Assembly (NCBI GenBank): GCA_025963725.1
Contig: JAOQAE010000007.1
Location: 62,001-126,000, forward strand
Reading direction: 5' to 3'
From: Bacteroidota bacterium
Lineage (GTDB): Bacteria; Bacteroidota; Bacteroidia; 2-12-FULL-35-15
DNA length: 64,000 bases
The notes beneath the pieces were generated by a model, which made no database searches, had not been told where the DNA came from, and saw nothing but the letters and a program-made list of their open reading frames with translations. The position numbers were made by a program, and so were the translations under genes. Shown one piece after another: positions 34,505-43,212 of the stretch (its first letter is position 1; each line of letters begins with the position of its first letter).

Positions 34505-35446
34505 ATGCCCGGACTGAGTATCGTAATACCTGTTTACAACAACGAGCACAGTCTTGAGCCGCTTGTTGAAGGCATTACAAAGACATTACGGGGAAAGCTG
34601 ATGTATGAGCTGATCCTTGTGAATGACGGCAGCACCGATAGCAGCTGGCAGGTGATCGAAAAGATCGTTTCAGAATATCCCGCAGATGCCGATCCCATCA
34701 TCGCTTATAACCTTTCAGAGAATTACGGGCAGGAAAATGCGAAGATGGCCGGACTGAGCCACGCTTCCGGCGAATACATAGTTTTCATGGATGCCGATTG
34801 CCAGCACGATCCCATACATATTTTTGCGATGCTGGAGCAATGCATGAACGGGGCCGATGTATGCTATGCAAACTTCAATAACTCCCCGGCGAACCCTTTC
34901 AAACGCCTTGGCAGCAGCGTTTACAATTATCTTGCATATAAGCTGCTGCGAAAACCAAAAGGCATTTATCTTTCCTCCTATACCATGATGAGCCAAAGCA
35001 TGCGGAAGAAAGTGAAGCGGTATACAACGCCGCTGATCAACATCGACGCATTGGTTTTGCAGCATACGCAGAATGTAACGCAGATCTTCGTGGAGCAGCG
35101 GAAAAGCCTCAATAAAAAAACCAACTACACGCCGCTGAAGCTTGTCGCACTGTTTTTTAAACTGCTACCGGGATTTTCAATTATTCCTTTGCGGATCATC
35201 TTCCTTTGCGGGCTCACATGCAACTCGGCTGCGATGATCCTTGGCGTGATAAAATGGACCATTCACTTTTCGGAGCCTTCCGCACACTTCATCGGAACAG
35301 GCAAGCTGATGATCCTTGGCATGGGCGGAATTATTTTAACTGCGCTGGGAATCATTGGTGAATACGTTGGGAAGATCTATGTGATGCTGAGCGGGAACAA
35401 GGCATTTGAAATACGAACCGAAATCTCTTCGGATGATAAAAAGTAA
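34505..35446 (+). CDS. Family 2 glycosyltransferase with C-terminal membrane hairpin
   Basis: 313 residues. N-terminal GT-A fold with IVIPVYNNE, NDGSTDSS and the DADCQHDP metal-binding motif (about 98-105), then two membrane helices at about 230-252 and 265-290. This is the layout of polyprenyl-phosphate sugar transferases (DPM/ArnC/GtrB group), which make lipid-linked sugars for GT-C enzymes. The next gene, a multi-pass membrane protein, overlaps by 14 bases and is a natural consumer of such a donor. Confidence 0.88.
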   Translation: MPGLSIVIPVYNNEHSLEPLVEGITKTLRGKLMYELILVNDGSTDSSWQVIEKIVSEYPADADPIIAYNLSENYGQENAKMAGLSHASGEYIVFMDADCQHDPIHIFAMLEQCMNGADVCYANFNNSPANPFKRLGSSVYNYLAYKLLRKPKGIYLSSYTMMSQSMRKKVKRYTTPLINIDALVLQHTQNVTQIFVEQRKSLNKKTNYTPLKLVALFFKLLPGFSIIPLRIIFLCGLTCNSAAMILGVIKWTIHFSEPSAHFIGTGKLMILGMGGIILTALGIIGEYVGKIYVMLSGNKAFEIRTEISSDDKK

Positions 35447-36839
35447 TTACATACTGTACGCTTCTTTTCTTGTGCTTACGGGTGTCACGCTCTTTTCAGG
35501 AAGCATCCCGTTCTTCTGGGACGGCACTTTTTTTTCCGAATCGGCCTGCGGAATGTTTGACGGCAGCTTCGGCCCCTTTGATTTTCCTGACAACATTGAT
35601 AACGTAACTTTTCCTGTATATAGCACTTATCTCTGCCTTGCATGGAAGCTGTTTTCTAAATCGCTGCTGGTCTCACACCTTGCAATGCTTCCGTTCCTGC
35701 TGGGGATCTGCTATGAATTTTATAAGCTGGCAAAGAAATTTCTTGACGACAAACTTGTGTCACTGGCATTGATCCTGCTCCTTGCCGAGCCTACTTTTAT
35801 GACGCAGGGCATGATCATGGCGTACGACATTCCGTTGCTCTACCTCTTTTTGCTCGCGCTCAACTTATTGCTCAGCGAACGCTATACATTGTATGCATTC
35901 ATTGTCCCCGTGATCGCGCTGTACAGCATCCGCGGCCTGGTGCTCGCGCTCTCATTACCTGCAATTCATTTTTTTCTGTTGTTCCCCAAGCACAGGTATG
36001 GCTCTTTTCTCATTGTCCTCAGACAGCATGTGCTTTGCATTTTTCTTGTAGCGGCGTGGTTCATGTATCACAAAAGCAAAACAGGCTGGTACCTTGTTTC
36101 GCCGCTGCATGCAGAAACGGATGAGCAGCTTCTGCCTTTCTCCATGATGCTGAAACAGGCGATGTTCATTACCTGGAAGCTGATCGATTTCGGCAGGATC
36201 GCGGCATGGCTGCTGCTGCTTACGGGAATGTATATTGCACTGCGGAGAAATGACGAGTCGGAAAAGCTCAGGAGGCTTTTGCTGATCCTTTTTGTGCCGC
36301 TTGCATTTACCGTATTATTCATGATCCCTTTTTCCAACCCGGCCGGCCACCGCTATTTCATGTTTACATTTGCGGCCCTGCTCATCGGAGCCTGTTACAT
36401 GCTGCAGGAATACATTCCGCAGAGATGGCAAAAGGCAAGCGCTGCAACGCTGCTCATAGCGCTGCTGAGCGGTAATTGCTGGATGTACCCTGAACGCTTC
36501 GGCAACGGCTGGGATTCGTCCTTAAAAGTGATCCCGTATTTTTCATTGAAGGAGCAGATGGATCAATACATTTCGGAAAACAATATAGATCCCGCAACAG
36601 TTGGCACGCAATATCCATTGATCGCCGACAAGCGCTTTACACACCTCACTGATACATCGTTTGCCTACACAAACGTATGGAGAGGCCCGCTGAAGAATTA
36701 CGCTTATTTTTTGCAGAGCAATGTGATCAATACCGACATACCGGAACAGGTGGAAGAGGTAAAAAAGGGCTGGATCCTTGTAAAGAAGCTTGAATCCGGG
36801 CAGGTGTATATTTCACTGTATAGAAATCCGGGGAAGTAG
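35433..36839 (+). CDS. Multi-pass membrane protein, probable GT-C glycosyltransferase
   Basis: Start chosen at 35433 (MIKSNYILYASF), nine codons inside the longest frame, because it directly begins the first helix. 468 residues and about 10-12 hydrophobic segments. An early periplasmic loop has acidic residues (FFWDG, DNIDN), as in GT-C enzymes with a catalytic Asp/Glu after the first helix. It overlaps the GT2 gene by 14 bases and may accept its lipid-linked sugar. No family motif is definite. Confidence 0.62.
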   Translation: MIKSNYILYASFLVLTGVTLFSGSIPFFWDGTFFSESACGMFDGSFGPFDFPDNIDNVTFPVYSTYLCLAWKLFSKSLLVSHLAMLPFLLGICYEFYKLAKKFLDDKLVSLALILLLAEPTFMTQGMIMAYDIPLLYLFLLALNLLLSERYTLYAFIVPVIALYSIRGLVLALSLPAIHFFLLFPKHRYGSFLIVLRQHVLCIFLVAAWFMYHKSKTGWYLVSPLHAETDEQLLPFSMMLKQAMFITWKLIDFGRIAAWLLLLTGMYIALRRNDESEKLRRLLLILFVPLAFTVLFMIPFSNPAGHRYFMFTFAALLIGACYMLQEYIPQRWQKASAATLLIALLSGNCWMYPERFGNGWDSSLKVIPYFSLKEQMDQYISENNIDPATVGTQYPLIADKRFTHLTDTSFAYTNVWRGPLKNYAYFLQSNVINTDIPEQVEEVKKGWILVKKLESGQVYISLYRNPGK

Positions 36840-36840
36840 T

Positions 36841-36886
36841 CAGGCTTGTTCTCGATACGCTCGTACCTCGCTACTCGAACTGACGC
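36841..36886. repeat. Dispersed repeat, family A
   Basis: caggcttgttctcgatacgc and the following ctcgtacctcgctactcgaa match the copy at 43081-43126 almost base for base; that copy lacks one T. It starts two bases after a stop codon and lies between convergent genes. Confidence 0.8.
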
Positions 36887-36901
36887 CATTTCAAAAAGGC
36901 T

Positions 36902-38380
36902 TTACCTCAATTCATCCATCACATCCGACAGATCATCCTTCGCCTCTGCTTTCGCGATCCTGAAAAGCTCCTTCAGCTTTTTCTCATCCAGCATGAGGAA
37001 GCAGGCCGAAGTAAGGAACAGCAGGCCGATCGTCCGGTATCTCACCATTCCGCCAATGGCAGGCGTAGTGATCCCGACCAGCACAAAAATGATCACAGAA
37101 AAAAACAGGCAGAAAAAAAGGATCTCCTTTTTTTGAAGCACAGTCCTGTCGAAAAAACAAACCGTAAGAATGATCAACAGCAGGATCCAGCAGTTCTCCA
37201 CGAGGGCGGCCAGCTCCAGCCATGAATCTGCTTTACCGAATGTGGGCTGCATCAGGGTTTCATAAAAAGCGATAGGCGCATACGCGATGTAATCGGCAGG
37301 CAAAGGCCTTAATTTTTTCACGTCTCTCACCGAACGTGCCGGAACCACTGAGTAAAGCCAAGTGTAGACGGAAGAATCTTTGGAATTCTGAATGTATGAA
37401 GTATCCGCCATGTTGTTCTGCTGCCATAACAGGTAAGAGCTTCCGTCCCTGATCCTGTAAGTGCTGTCAGGCTGTAATTCCAGGATACTACCTGAGTTAT
37501 GATAATTTACCGAAATAAAATTCTTTTCGCTGGCAAGGAATACGCCGCCCCTGGCTTCACTGATGGCTTTTGCCTGCTTGTCGGAAATGATCCGCAGCAC
37601 ATTATAACGCGGGCTGAAATAAGCAGCCGCGGCAGCCAGCAACGCGAAGCTTCCAAAAATAAGCAGGTAGCTTCGCGCCAGCTTCCTGCCCGGAGTCGAT
37701 ACTACAATGCCATTTACAACTAACAATGGCACCAGAGCACAAAGCACATAGATCTTCAGCCATGCGATGAACACCAGCAGGAAGCACGTAAGAAAAAGCC
37801 CCCTTTTCGAATAGCTTAGCTTCAACCCAAAATCCGTAACCCATACCAGCAGTCCGCAGGCACCGATGATCACACACTCTTTTACAGGTGCAGAGCCCCA
37901 GAACCAGATGCCGGGGATAAAGAACAACGCGATGACGATGCTTTTCTTTTGGGGAAAATGCTTATTGAATGCCTTCAGCAAGCAGGTTAAACCGGTGAAT
38001 GAAAAGAAGCAGAAGAATACGGCATGCACATAAAAGTTGCCGAAGGAGAACAGGTGAAGCAACATATTGATGCCGATCATGAGCGCTGCGCCATCAAAAA
38101 CAGCATCATCATCGAAACGCGGGTTCCATGTAACCGCTTGTGGCTGGTCGGGATGAAAAAAGTTGTGGATGTGCGCGGAACTGTCCCTGAAATAAACTGA
38201 AAAATCGGAAATACCGTAATAAGATGTGAAAATGAGCCACGCACAGGCTGCCGCCAGCAGCTTAAACACAAACAAGCCTGCCATTGCCTTTTTCGGGAGA
38301 AAAGGAAGCCTGAAAAAATCCATCCTGTAAATCAAAAAAATGAACAGCGCGGAATAGAAAACAGGTAATATGAAGGACAT
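36902..38380 (-). CDS. Multi-pass membrane protein of unknown function
   Basis: The Met at 38380 (MSFILPVFYSALFIFLIY) begins the first helix and is preferred over a start 84 bases upstream. 492 residues, about 10 membrane helices, with charged periplasmic loops after the first helices (FRDSSAHIHNFFHPD, FDDDAVFDG). The C-terminal tail is cytoplasmic and charged. It may be a polymerase, flippase or GT-C enzyme in glycan assembly given its neighbours, but I recognise no family motif. Convergent with the GT-C-like gene and divergent from pssA. Confidence 0.55.
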   Translation of the reverse strand: MSFILPVFYSALFIFLIYRMDFFRLPFLPKKAMAGLFVFKLLAAACAWLIFTSYYGISDFSVYFRDSSAHIHNFFHPDQPQAVTWNPRFDDDAVFDGAALMIGINMLLHLFSFGNFYVHAVFFCFFSFTGLTCLLKAFNKHFPQKKSIVIALFFIPGIWFWGSAPVKECVIIGACGLLVWVTDFGLKLSYSKRGLFLTCFLLVFIAWLKIYVLCALVPLLVVNGIVVSTPGRKLARSYLLIFGSFALLAAAAAYFSPRYNVLRIISDKQAKAISEARGGVFLASEKNFISVNYHNSGSILELQPDSTYRIRDGSSYLLWQQNNMADTSYIQNSKDSSVYTWLYSVVPARSVRDVKKLRPLPADYIAYAPIAFYETLMQPTFGKADSWLELAALVENCWILLLIILTVCFFDRTVLQKKEILFFCLFFSVIIFVLVGITTPAIGGMVRYRTIGLLFLTSACFLMLDEKKLKELFRIAKAEAKDDLSDVMDELR

Positions 38381-38463
38381 GGGATAAAGATAGAAAAAGA
38401 TCGCTCCGCTCCGGCAGATCACATTGTATGGTGGATTCCGCAAAAAATGGTAATTTCGCAGCA

Positions 38464-39237
38464 ATGAACATCAAAAAGCACATTCCGAATGCGATCACCT
38501 GCGGCAACCTTCTTTGCGGCTGCCTTGCCATTGTTTCAGCGCTTAACGGCGACCTCGTATGGAGCGCCTTTCTTGTTGGCTTAGCGGCGATCCTCGATTT
38601 TTTCGACGGCTTTGTGGCCCGCCTGCTGAAGGTTGGCGGCGAGCTTGGCAAGCAGCTCGATTCACTTGCCGATATGGTAACATTCGGCGTAGTGCCCGGA
38701 ATGATCATGTTCCAGATGCTTTCGCCGGAAGCCACATTTACATTCAATGATTCAACGCTGATGATCGAAAGGCCTGAATACCTTCAATACCTTGGCTTCC
38801 TGATCACCACATTTTCGGCCATGAGGCTTGCGAAATTCAACATTGATACACGCCAGAGCAATTCCTTTATCGGGGTGCCCACTCCTGCCAACTCTATCCT
38901 CATTTGCTCCCTTCCGCTGATCCAGCATTTCCAGCCGGTGGTACTGGGCGTAAACACCTTTATGGCCATTAATAACACCTGGTTCCTGGTGATCCTTACG
39001 CTGCTCATGAGCTACCTGCTGGTGGCAGAGCTTCCTCTATTTGCCTTAAAATTCAAGAACTTCGGCTGGGCCGATAATAAGATCCGTTATTCCTTTTTAA
39101 TAATTTCCGTGATTTTGTTAATACTATTTCAGTTCATTGCAATCCCTTTTATTATATTTTTGTACATCTCTTTTTCAGTTGTAAACAATGCCACAGCGGG
39201 AAAAGACAAGGAAGCAACAGCTATAAACAACCATTAA
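38464..39237 (+). CDS. pssA: CDP-diacylglycerol--serine O-phosphatidyltransferase PssA
   Basis: The start at 38464 (MNIKKHIPNAITCGNLLCGC) gives 257 residues, normal for Bacteroidota PssA; upstream codons are not family-like. The CDP-alcohol phosphotransferase motif D-G-x2-A-R-x8-G-x3-D-x3-D is visible at FDGFVARLLKVGGELGKQLD and the Asp that follows. Seven or so membrane helices. It makes phosphatidylserine, the precursor of phosphatidylethanolamine, at the inner membrane. purS follows after 12 bases. No psd gene is adjacent. Confidence 0.93.
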   Translation: MNIKKHIPNAITCGNLLCGCLAIVSALNGDLVWSAFLVGLAAILDFFDGFVARLLKVGGELGKQLDSLADMVTFGVVPGMIMFQMLSPEATFTFNDSTLMIERPEYLQYLGFLITTFSAMRLAKFNIDTRQSNSFIGVPTPANSILICSLPLIQHFQPVVLGVNTFMAINNTWFLVILTLLMSYLLVAELPLFALKFKNFGWADNKIRYSFLIISVILLILFQFIAIPFIIFLYISFSVVNNATAGKDKEATAINNH

Positions 39238-39249
39238 AATATCATTCAA

Positions 39250-39501
39250 ATGAAATTCAGAGCAGAAATTGATGTAATGCCTTTAAAAGCACTATTGGAC
39301 CCACAGGGAAAAGCCGTAACAGGAAGCATGAAGAACCTGGGCCTCCCCGAGATTGAGAATGTACGCATCGGCAAGCACATCACGCTGGAGATCGAAGCGG
39401 ATTCAAAAGACATCGCGAAAACAAAAGTGGATGAGGCCTGCAAAAAGCTGCTGGCAAACCAGATCATGGAATCATACGAGTTTGAATTGTTTGAGAATTA
39501 A
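39250..39501 (+). CDS. purS: PurS, small subunit of phosphoribosylformylglycinamidine synthase
   Basis: 83 residues: starts MKFRAEIDVMPLKALLDPQG, has the (V/I)RIGKHITLEIEAD core and ends with the YEFELFEN strand, all family features. PurS forms a complex with PurL and PurQ in the fourth step of purine synthesis. It is translated 12 bases after pssA, an unusual neighbour, probably by operon convenience. It ends at a strong terminator. Confidence 0.92.
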   Translation: MKFRAEIDVMPLKALLDPQGKAVTGSMKNLGLPEIENVRIGKHITLEIEADSKDIAKTKVDEACKKLLANQIMESYEFELFEN

Positions 39502-39522
39502 GCTCAAACTACAGGAATAAAA

Positions 39523-39557
39523 AAAGTCCTTTCGGAAACGAAGGGACTTTTTTGTTT
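39523..39557. terminator. Bidirectional terminator after purS
   Basis: aaagtcctttcg and cgaagggacttt pair with one G-T pair around gaaa, with A and T flanks. It lies between convergent ends at 39501 and 39574. Confidence 0.85.
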
Positions 39558-39573
39558 TTATACAAACGATGAA

Positions 39574-40017
39574 TTAATCATCACCCGGCTCCGGCGCTTT
39601 TTCAAAGCCCGCTTTTTTAGGTTTGATCTTTTTGATGAACAGCACATTGATGAGCTCATCTTCCTTGGTAACAATGGTGCTCGACATGCCATTGGTCACA
39701 GTAACAGGGATCTTATCGTATTTTGATTTTTTCTTCACCGCCTCGTACGAGCCGTCTTCCATTTTCAGGTACATCGCGATCACTTTGCCATCCTTCACTT
39801 CCACTTTTCCGTTAAAGCATTCGGCATCCCCGCCATTTCTGAATGTAATGATCACGTCCGTGTAAACTCCGTCGGTTACATCATCCGCGCCGCGTGATTC
39901 AAATTTCTGAGCCCATTTCAGGTAGCAGTTGGTCTCATCATCTGCCTTTTTTGTTGTTTGTGCAGTTGCCGCAGCAATACTAATAACAAAGCTTAATAAA
40001 GTAAGAGTTCTTTTCAT
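39574..40017 (-). CDS. Small secreted protein of unknown function
   Basis: The start at 40017 ([20 protein letters not shown]) is a clean signal peptide; longer starts add nothing. 147 residues. The mature part has a beta-rich centre with [20 protein letters not shown] and two cysteines, and ends in KAPEPGDD. No family recognised. Monocistronic, ends at the shared terminator with purS. Likely periplasmic or outer-membrane associated. Confidence 0.65.
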   Translation of the reverse strand: MKRTLTLLSFVISIAAATAQTTKKADDETNCYLKWAQKFESRGADDVTDGVYTDVIITFRNGGDAECFNGKVEVKDGKVIAMYLKMEDGSYEAVKKKSKYDKIPVTVTNGMSSTIVTKEDELINVLFIKKIKPKKAGFEKAPEPGDD

Positions 40018-40144
40018 GTGAGGATGTATTTCCGATTGCAAAATAAGAATTTTTCACATAATATTTGCATAAAAGCTGTGGTTTTTTTGCTGCCTCCGCC
40101 CGTTTCCGGCTCCGCCCGAACTGACAGAGCGCGTCAACAATTCC

Positions 40145-40198
40145 TAATTCGCAGATTCGTACAAATTCGTATTTCGCAGATTCGTATCTTCGTAAAAA
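40145..40198. repeat. Family D repeat upstream of gmhA
   Basis: cgcagattcgta occurs at 40150-40161 and 40175-40186 (period 25) with further aattcgta units between and after. It lies in the gmhA leader, so it may influence transcription or be neutral intergenic repeat. Confidence 0.5.
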
Positions 40199-40212
40199 TT
40201 ACCACCGCTGTT

Positions 40213-40785
40213 ATGAAACAGATCATCGAACAAAATTTCAGGGAAGCGCAGGATGTGCTTGCAACATTCATTGCCGGCCCTAACAACATTGCTGCAATTG
40301 AAAAAGCGGGAAATATAATGACGGCCGCGATCAAAAACGGTGGTAAGATCATTTCCTGCGGTAACGGCGGCTCTATGTGCGATGCCATGCATTTTGCAGA
40401 AGAGCTGAGCGGAAGGTTCCGCGACGACCGCAAAGCACTGCCCGCAGTATCCATTTCCGACCCTTCCCACATTTCCTGCGTTGGCAACGATTATGGATTT
40501 GATAAAATTTTCTCCCGGTACATCGAAGCGCTGGGCAACAAGGGCGATGTGCTGCTTGCCATCAGCACCAGCGGTAATTCCGCGAACGTGATCAATGCGG
40601 TGAATGCTGCGAAGGAAAAAGGAATGATGGTAGTTGCGCTAAGCGGAAAAGATGGCGGAAAGATCGCTTCCTTATGCGATGTGGAGATCAGGGCGCCGCA
40701 TAGCCAGTACGCCGACAGGGTGCAGGAGATCCATATTAAGGTGATCCATTCGTTGATCGCAGTGATAGAGAAAGCTGTGTTTTAA
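40213..40785 (+). CDS. gmhA: Phosphoheptose isomerase GmhA (SIS domain)
   Basis: The start at 40213 gives 190 residues, the standard GmhA length; upstream codons in the same frame run through repeat DNA. SIS motifs [20 protein letters not shown] (about 54-73) and [19 protein letters not shown] are visible. GmhA converts sedoheptulose-7-P to glycero-manno-heptose-7-P for LPS inner core. It stands alone between a family D repeat and a terminator-repeat cluster. Confidence 0.92.
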   Translation: MKQIIEQNFREAQDVLATFIAGPNNIAAIEKAGNIMTAAIKNGGKIISCGNGGSMCDAMHFAEELSGRFRDDRKALPAVSISDPSHISCVGNDYGFDKIFSRYIEALGNKGDVLLAISTSGNSANVINAVNAAKEKGMMVVALSGKDGGKIASLCDVEIRAPHSQYADRVQEIHIKVIHSLIAVIEKAVF

Positions 40786-40799
40786 CAGGTCAATCGGAT

Positions 40800-40832
40800 G
40801 CGTAACAGAGTGAAGCGTATCGAGAAGCCGAC
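40800..40832. repeat. Dispersed repeat, family A, partial copy after gmhA
   Basis: gaagcgtatcgagaagccgac matches the inverted arm of family A (gtatcgagaag). It is a degraded half-copy 15 bases after the gmhA stop. Confidence 0.5.
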
Positions 40833-40846
40833 CAGGTCCAAATAAA

Positions 40847-40880
40847 AAAGGCCCTCATTCCTGAGAGCCTTTCTTTTTTT
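40847..40880. terminator. Terminator between gmhA and the Omp28-like gene
   Basis: aaaggc-ctc and gag-gccttt pair with one mismatch, followed by ttctttttt. It lies between convergent ends at 40785 and 40893. Confidence 0.75.
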
Positions 40881-40892
40881 ACTTATTGATTA

Positions 40893-42923
40893 TTATTCTT
40901 TGATCAGCTTTAAAACAGTAAGCTGTCCGTTCACACTCACTTTCACAAAATAAATCCCTTTTGCATATTCCTGTGTGTCGATCGGCAGGTTGTAAGCACC
41001 GTTCAGCTTGCCGTATGCTTTTGAAGCAACCAGCTTGCCATTTGCAGTATACACTTCCATGCTTACTTCCGAGTCGTTTTCCAGGCTCAGGGCAACATTG
41101 GTAAGTGCGCTTGCAGGGTTTGGCATCAGCTGGATCGCATCAGGCGCATCTGCAATGGTGTTCACACCAACAGATACTCCCGGAAGCCAGCCATTTGTTG
41201 TTGCTTCCGCGATGGTTGCAGTACCGGCATTGTTGATCACGCCGGATGGCTCAATCATCATACCAATGATGTGGATCTGGTTGGCATCCCATGCAGCAGG
41301 CAATGTAAAGCTGAAGTTATGCGTAAATACCTGTCCTGCTGTTGCGCTTACTCCATAAGCATTCGCCATACCTGCGAAGCTTGGGCTTAAGGCGCGCGCT
41401 ACGTGGTTGTAGTTCATCATCGCTGCAGGAACCGGGTTCGGTAATGATTCAAATCCGCCCATCGGGCCGGAGGCACCGCCGGCGTATGCATTCGACTGGT
41501 TGTATGCGCTTGTGGTCCCGGAAACGCTGTCTTCGGTAAGCACGCAAGCCACTTTGTAATTTCCTGAAATGTTCGCCGCCAGTGTAGTAGTGATCGATAC
41601 TTTCAGCAAGCGTGTGGAAGAATTATAGATCGCGCCATTCACGATCATGCCTTCCGGTGCGATCACGATACGGTTTAAGAAATCATCTTCAATACCGCTT
41701 GGATCGATCACAGCTCCCCTGTCAACAAGTGCGCTCGGGTAACCGGAGATCAACGCGCCGATAGCTGCATCATAGGCAGTAACCGTCATCGGATCGGAGT
41801 TGTGAACTGCGATACCGGCATAATATGCATCGTATTTCGCAGTCATCATATCCATATACACAGCACCACGCGGGCACCACTGGCACCATGTGCCGGTGCC
41901 TTCTTCAGCAACCACCACTTTTCCGGCAGCAGGCTGAACAGGCGTTAATGTCTGTGTGATCATATCATCGCTTCCATCGCCATCCGCACCAGCGCCATTC
42001 ACGTTGCTGATAGTAGCTGTAAAAGTGTTGACACCTGCAGCCAGCGTAAAAGGAGCAGGATAGTTCACCGTGTATGTTGCAAGCGAAGCAATGCTCACAC
42101 CTGTTACATTCTGAACAACAGGAGCTCCGCCGTTCTGGCTCACGCTCATGTCGAATGAAGTGATGGTTGTGGTTCCGAGGTTGCGCATTTTTACCGCTAA
42201 GGCCCTTTGCTGGCCAACAAGCCCGTTGGTAACGGAGATCAGGTTGTTTGCACCGTTCACCGCAGGCAGTGTATAAGGAACAACGTTGTAGGAAACATCG
42301 TCCACCCAATATTTCGCGCTTGCATCGGCAGGATAAATATCAATTGCATACACCTGGTTGTTAGCGTTCGACCATGTACCCGCAGATACTCCGTCTACCA
42401 GCAATTCCCATGTATTGGTGTTCAGGTTGGCGTTGATCGTCAGCTCGAACCATGCACCGAACGGGTGCGTAGCTGTTAATACCGTGGTTCCGCTGTTCTG
42501 GATCGCGATGTTACCCGCGTTGTCCATAAAGCAATCCAATGTGTACATATTACCCATTGTCGCATTTCCCTGGAAGTTAAAATAAGCTGTTTTTCCGCTC
42601 GGGATCTTGAACCATGATGTAAAGGAGAACTGCCCGGTTGTTAATGGCGATGCGCCAAAAGGCAATACCACATCGGAAGGCCCGCCCGTTGCGCTGGTGG
42701 ATTGAAAGTAAATGGATTTGGTTCCGCCTGTGGTGTGATTGTCGGTTGTTACCACGTTCACATCATCGGCACCGCCTCCCGCACCGCTCCAGGTTCCCCA
42801 GTTCGGCGACTGCGGTCCTAATTTGATCCCTGACGTATAGGCTTCGAAATCGTCGGAGAAGGTTTGAGCATTTGCCCCGAAAGCAAAACAAATGCAGGCA
42901 ATCAATAGTGTAGCTTTTTTCAT
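40893..42923 (-). CDS. Omp28-like protein with type A T9SS sorting domain
   Basis: 676 residues: signal peptide (to about FGANAQ, 20), an N-terminal lectin-like beta domain (about 25-215), a CARDB-like segment (about 225-330), and an Omp28-type domain beginning around 335. That domain carries a CxxC redox motif, C347-Q-W-C350, in EEGTGTWCQWCPRG, as in thioredoxin-like Omp28 proteins. A type A CTD (about 595-676) with LMPNPASALTNV and GIYFVKVSVNG ends the chain. It is exported by T9SS. Possible role: disulfide handling or thiol chemistry at the surface. Monocistronic. Confidence 0.85.
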   Translation of the reverse strand: MKKATLLIACICFAFGANAQTFSDDFEAYTSGIKLGPQSPNWGTWSGAGGGADDVNVVTTDNHTTGGTKSIYFQSTSATGGPSDVVLPFGASPLTTGQFSFTSWFKIPSGKTAYFNFQGNATMGNMYTLDCFMDNAGNIAIQNSGTTVLTATHPFGAWFELTINANLNTNTWELLVDGVSAGTWSNANNQVYAIDIYPADASAKYWVDDVSYNVVPYTLPAVNGANNLISVTNGLVGQQRALAVKMRNLGTTTITSFDMSVSQNGGAPVVQNVTGVSIASLATYTVNYPAPFTLAAGVNTFTATISNVNGAGADGDGSDDMITQTLTPVQPAAGKVVVAEEGTGTWCQWCPRGAVYMDMMTAKYDAYYAGIAVHNSDPMTVTAYDAAIGALISGYPSALVDRGAVIDPSGIEDDFLNRIVIAPEGMIVNGAIYNSSTRLLKVSITTTLAANISGNYKVACVLTEDSVSGTTSAYNQSNAYAGGASGPMGGFESLPNPVPAAMMNYNHVARALSPSFAGMANAYGVSATAGQVFTHNFSFTLPAAWDANQIHIIGMMIEPSGVINNAGTATIAEATTNGWLPGVSVGVNTIADAPDAIQLMPNPASALTNVALSLENDSEVSMEVYTANGKLVASKAYGKLNGAYNLPIDTQEYAKGIYFVKVSVNGQLTVLKLIKE

Positions 42924-43019
42924 TTTTATGATATTAAAATTATTTACGAAAGCTAATATACCATTAAACAGGAAAAAAAAGAAGCAAAAAGGGAATTATT
43001 ATTAGCAATTGATGGCAAT

Positions 43020-43126
43020 GTACTTCGACCCGATAGCTATCGGGTTCGACCGGAGGGAAAGTATCGAGAAGTGCTGACTGCAGGCTTGTTCTCGATACGC
43101 TCGTACCTCGCACTCGAACTGACGCG
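43020..43126. repeat. Dispersed repeat, family A, inverted pair
   Basis: An inverted half (gttcgaccggagggaaagta then tcgagaagtgc) preceded by the palindrome cccgatagctatcggg (43029-43044) is followed by a forward half at 43081-43126 that is nearly identical to 36841-36886. Most of the 289-base gap between the divergent Omp28-like gene and yifB is this element. Confidence 0.8.
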
Positions 43127-43148
43127 ATTTAAAACCCGTTAAAAATAT

Positions 43149-43178
43149 TTTGTTATGTAATCTGCTTTTGTATTTTTG
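43149..43178 (+). promoter_or_regulatory. Promoter of yifB
   Basis: TTTG at 43149-43152, an 18-base spacer and TATTTTTG at 43171-43178, an exact TAnnTTTG. The yifB ATG is 35 bases downstream. The spacer is one base short of the usual range. Confidence 0.55.
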
Positions 43179-43212
43179 CCGCTCTGCTCCAAAACTGTTT
43201 TAAGAATGACCT

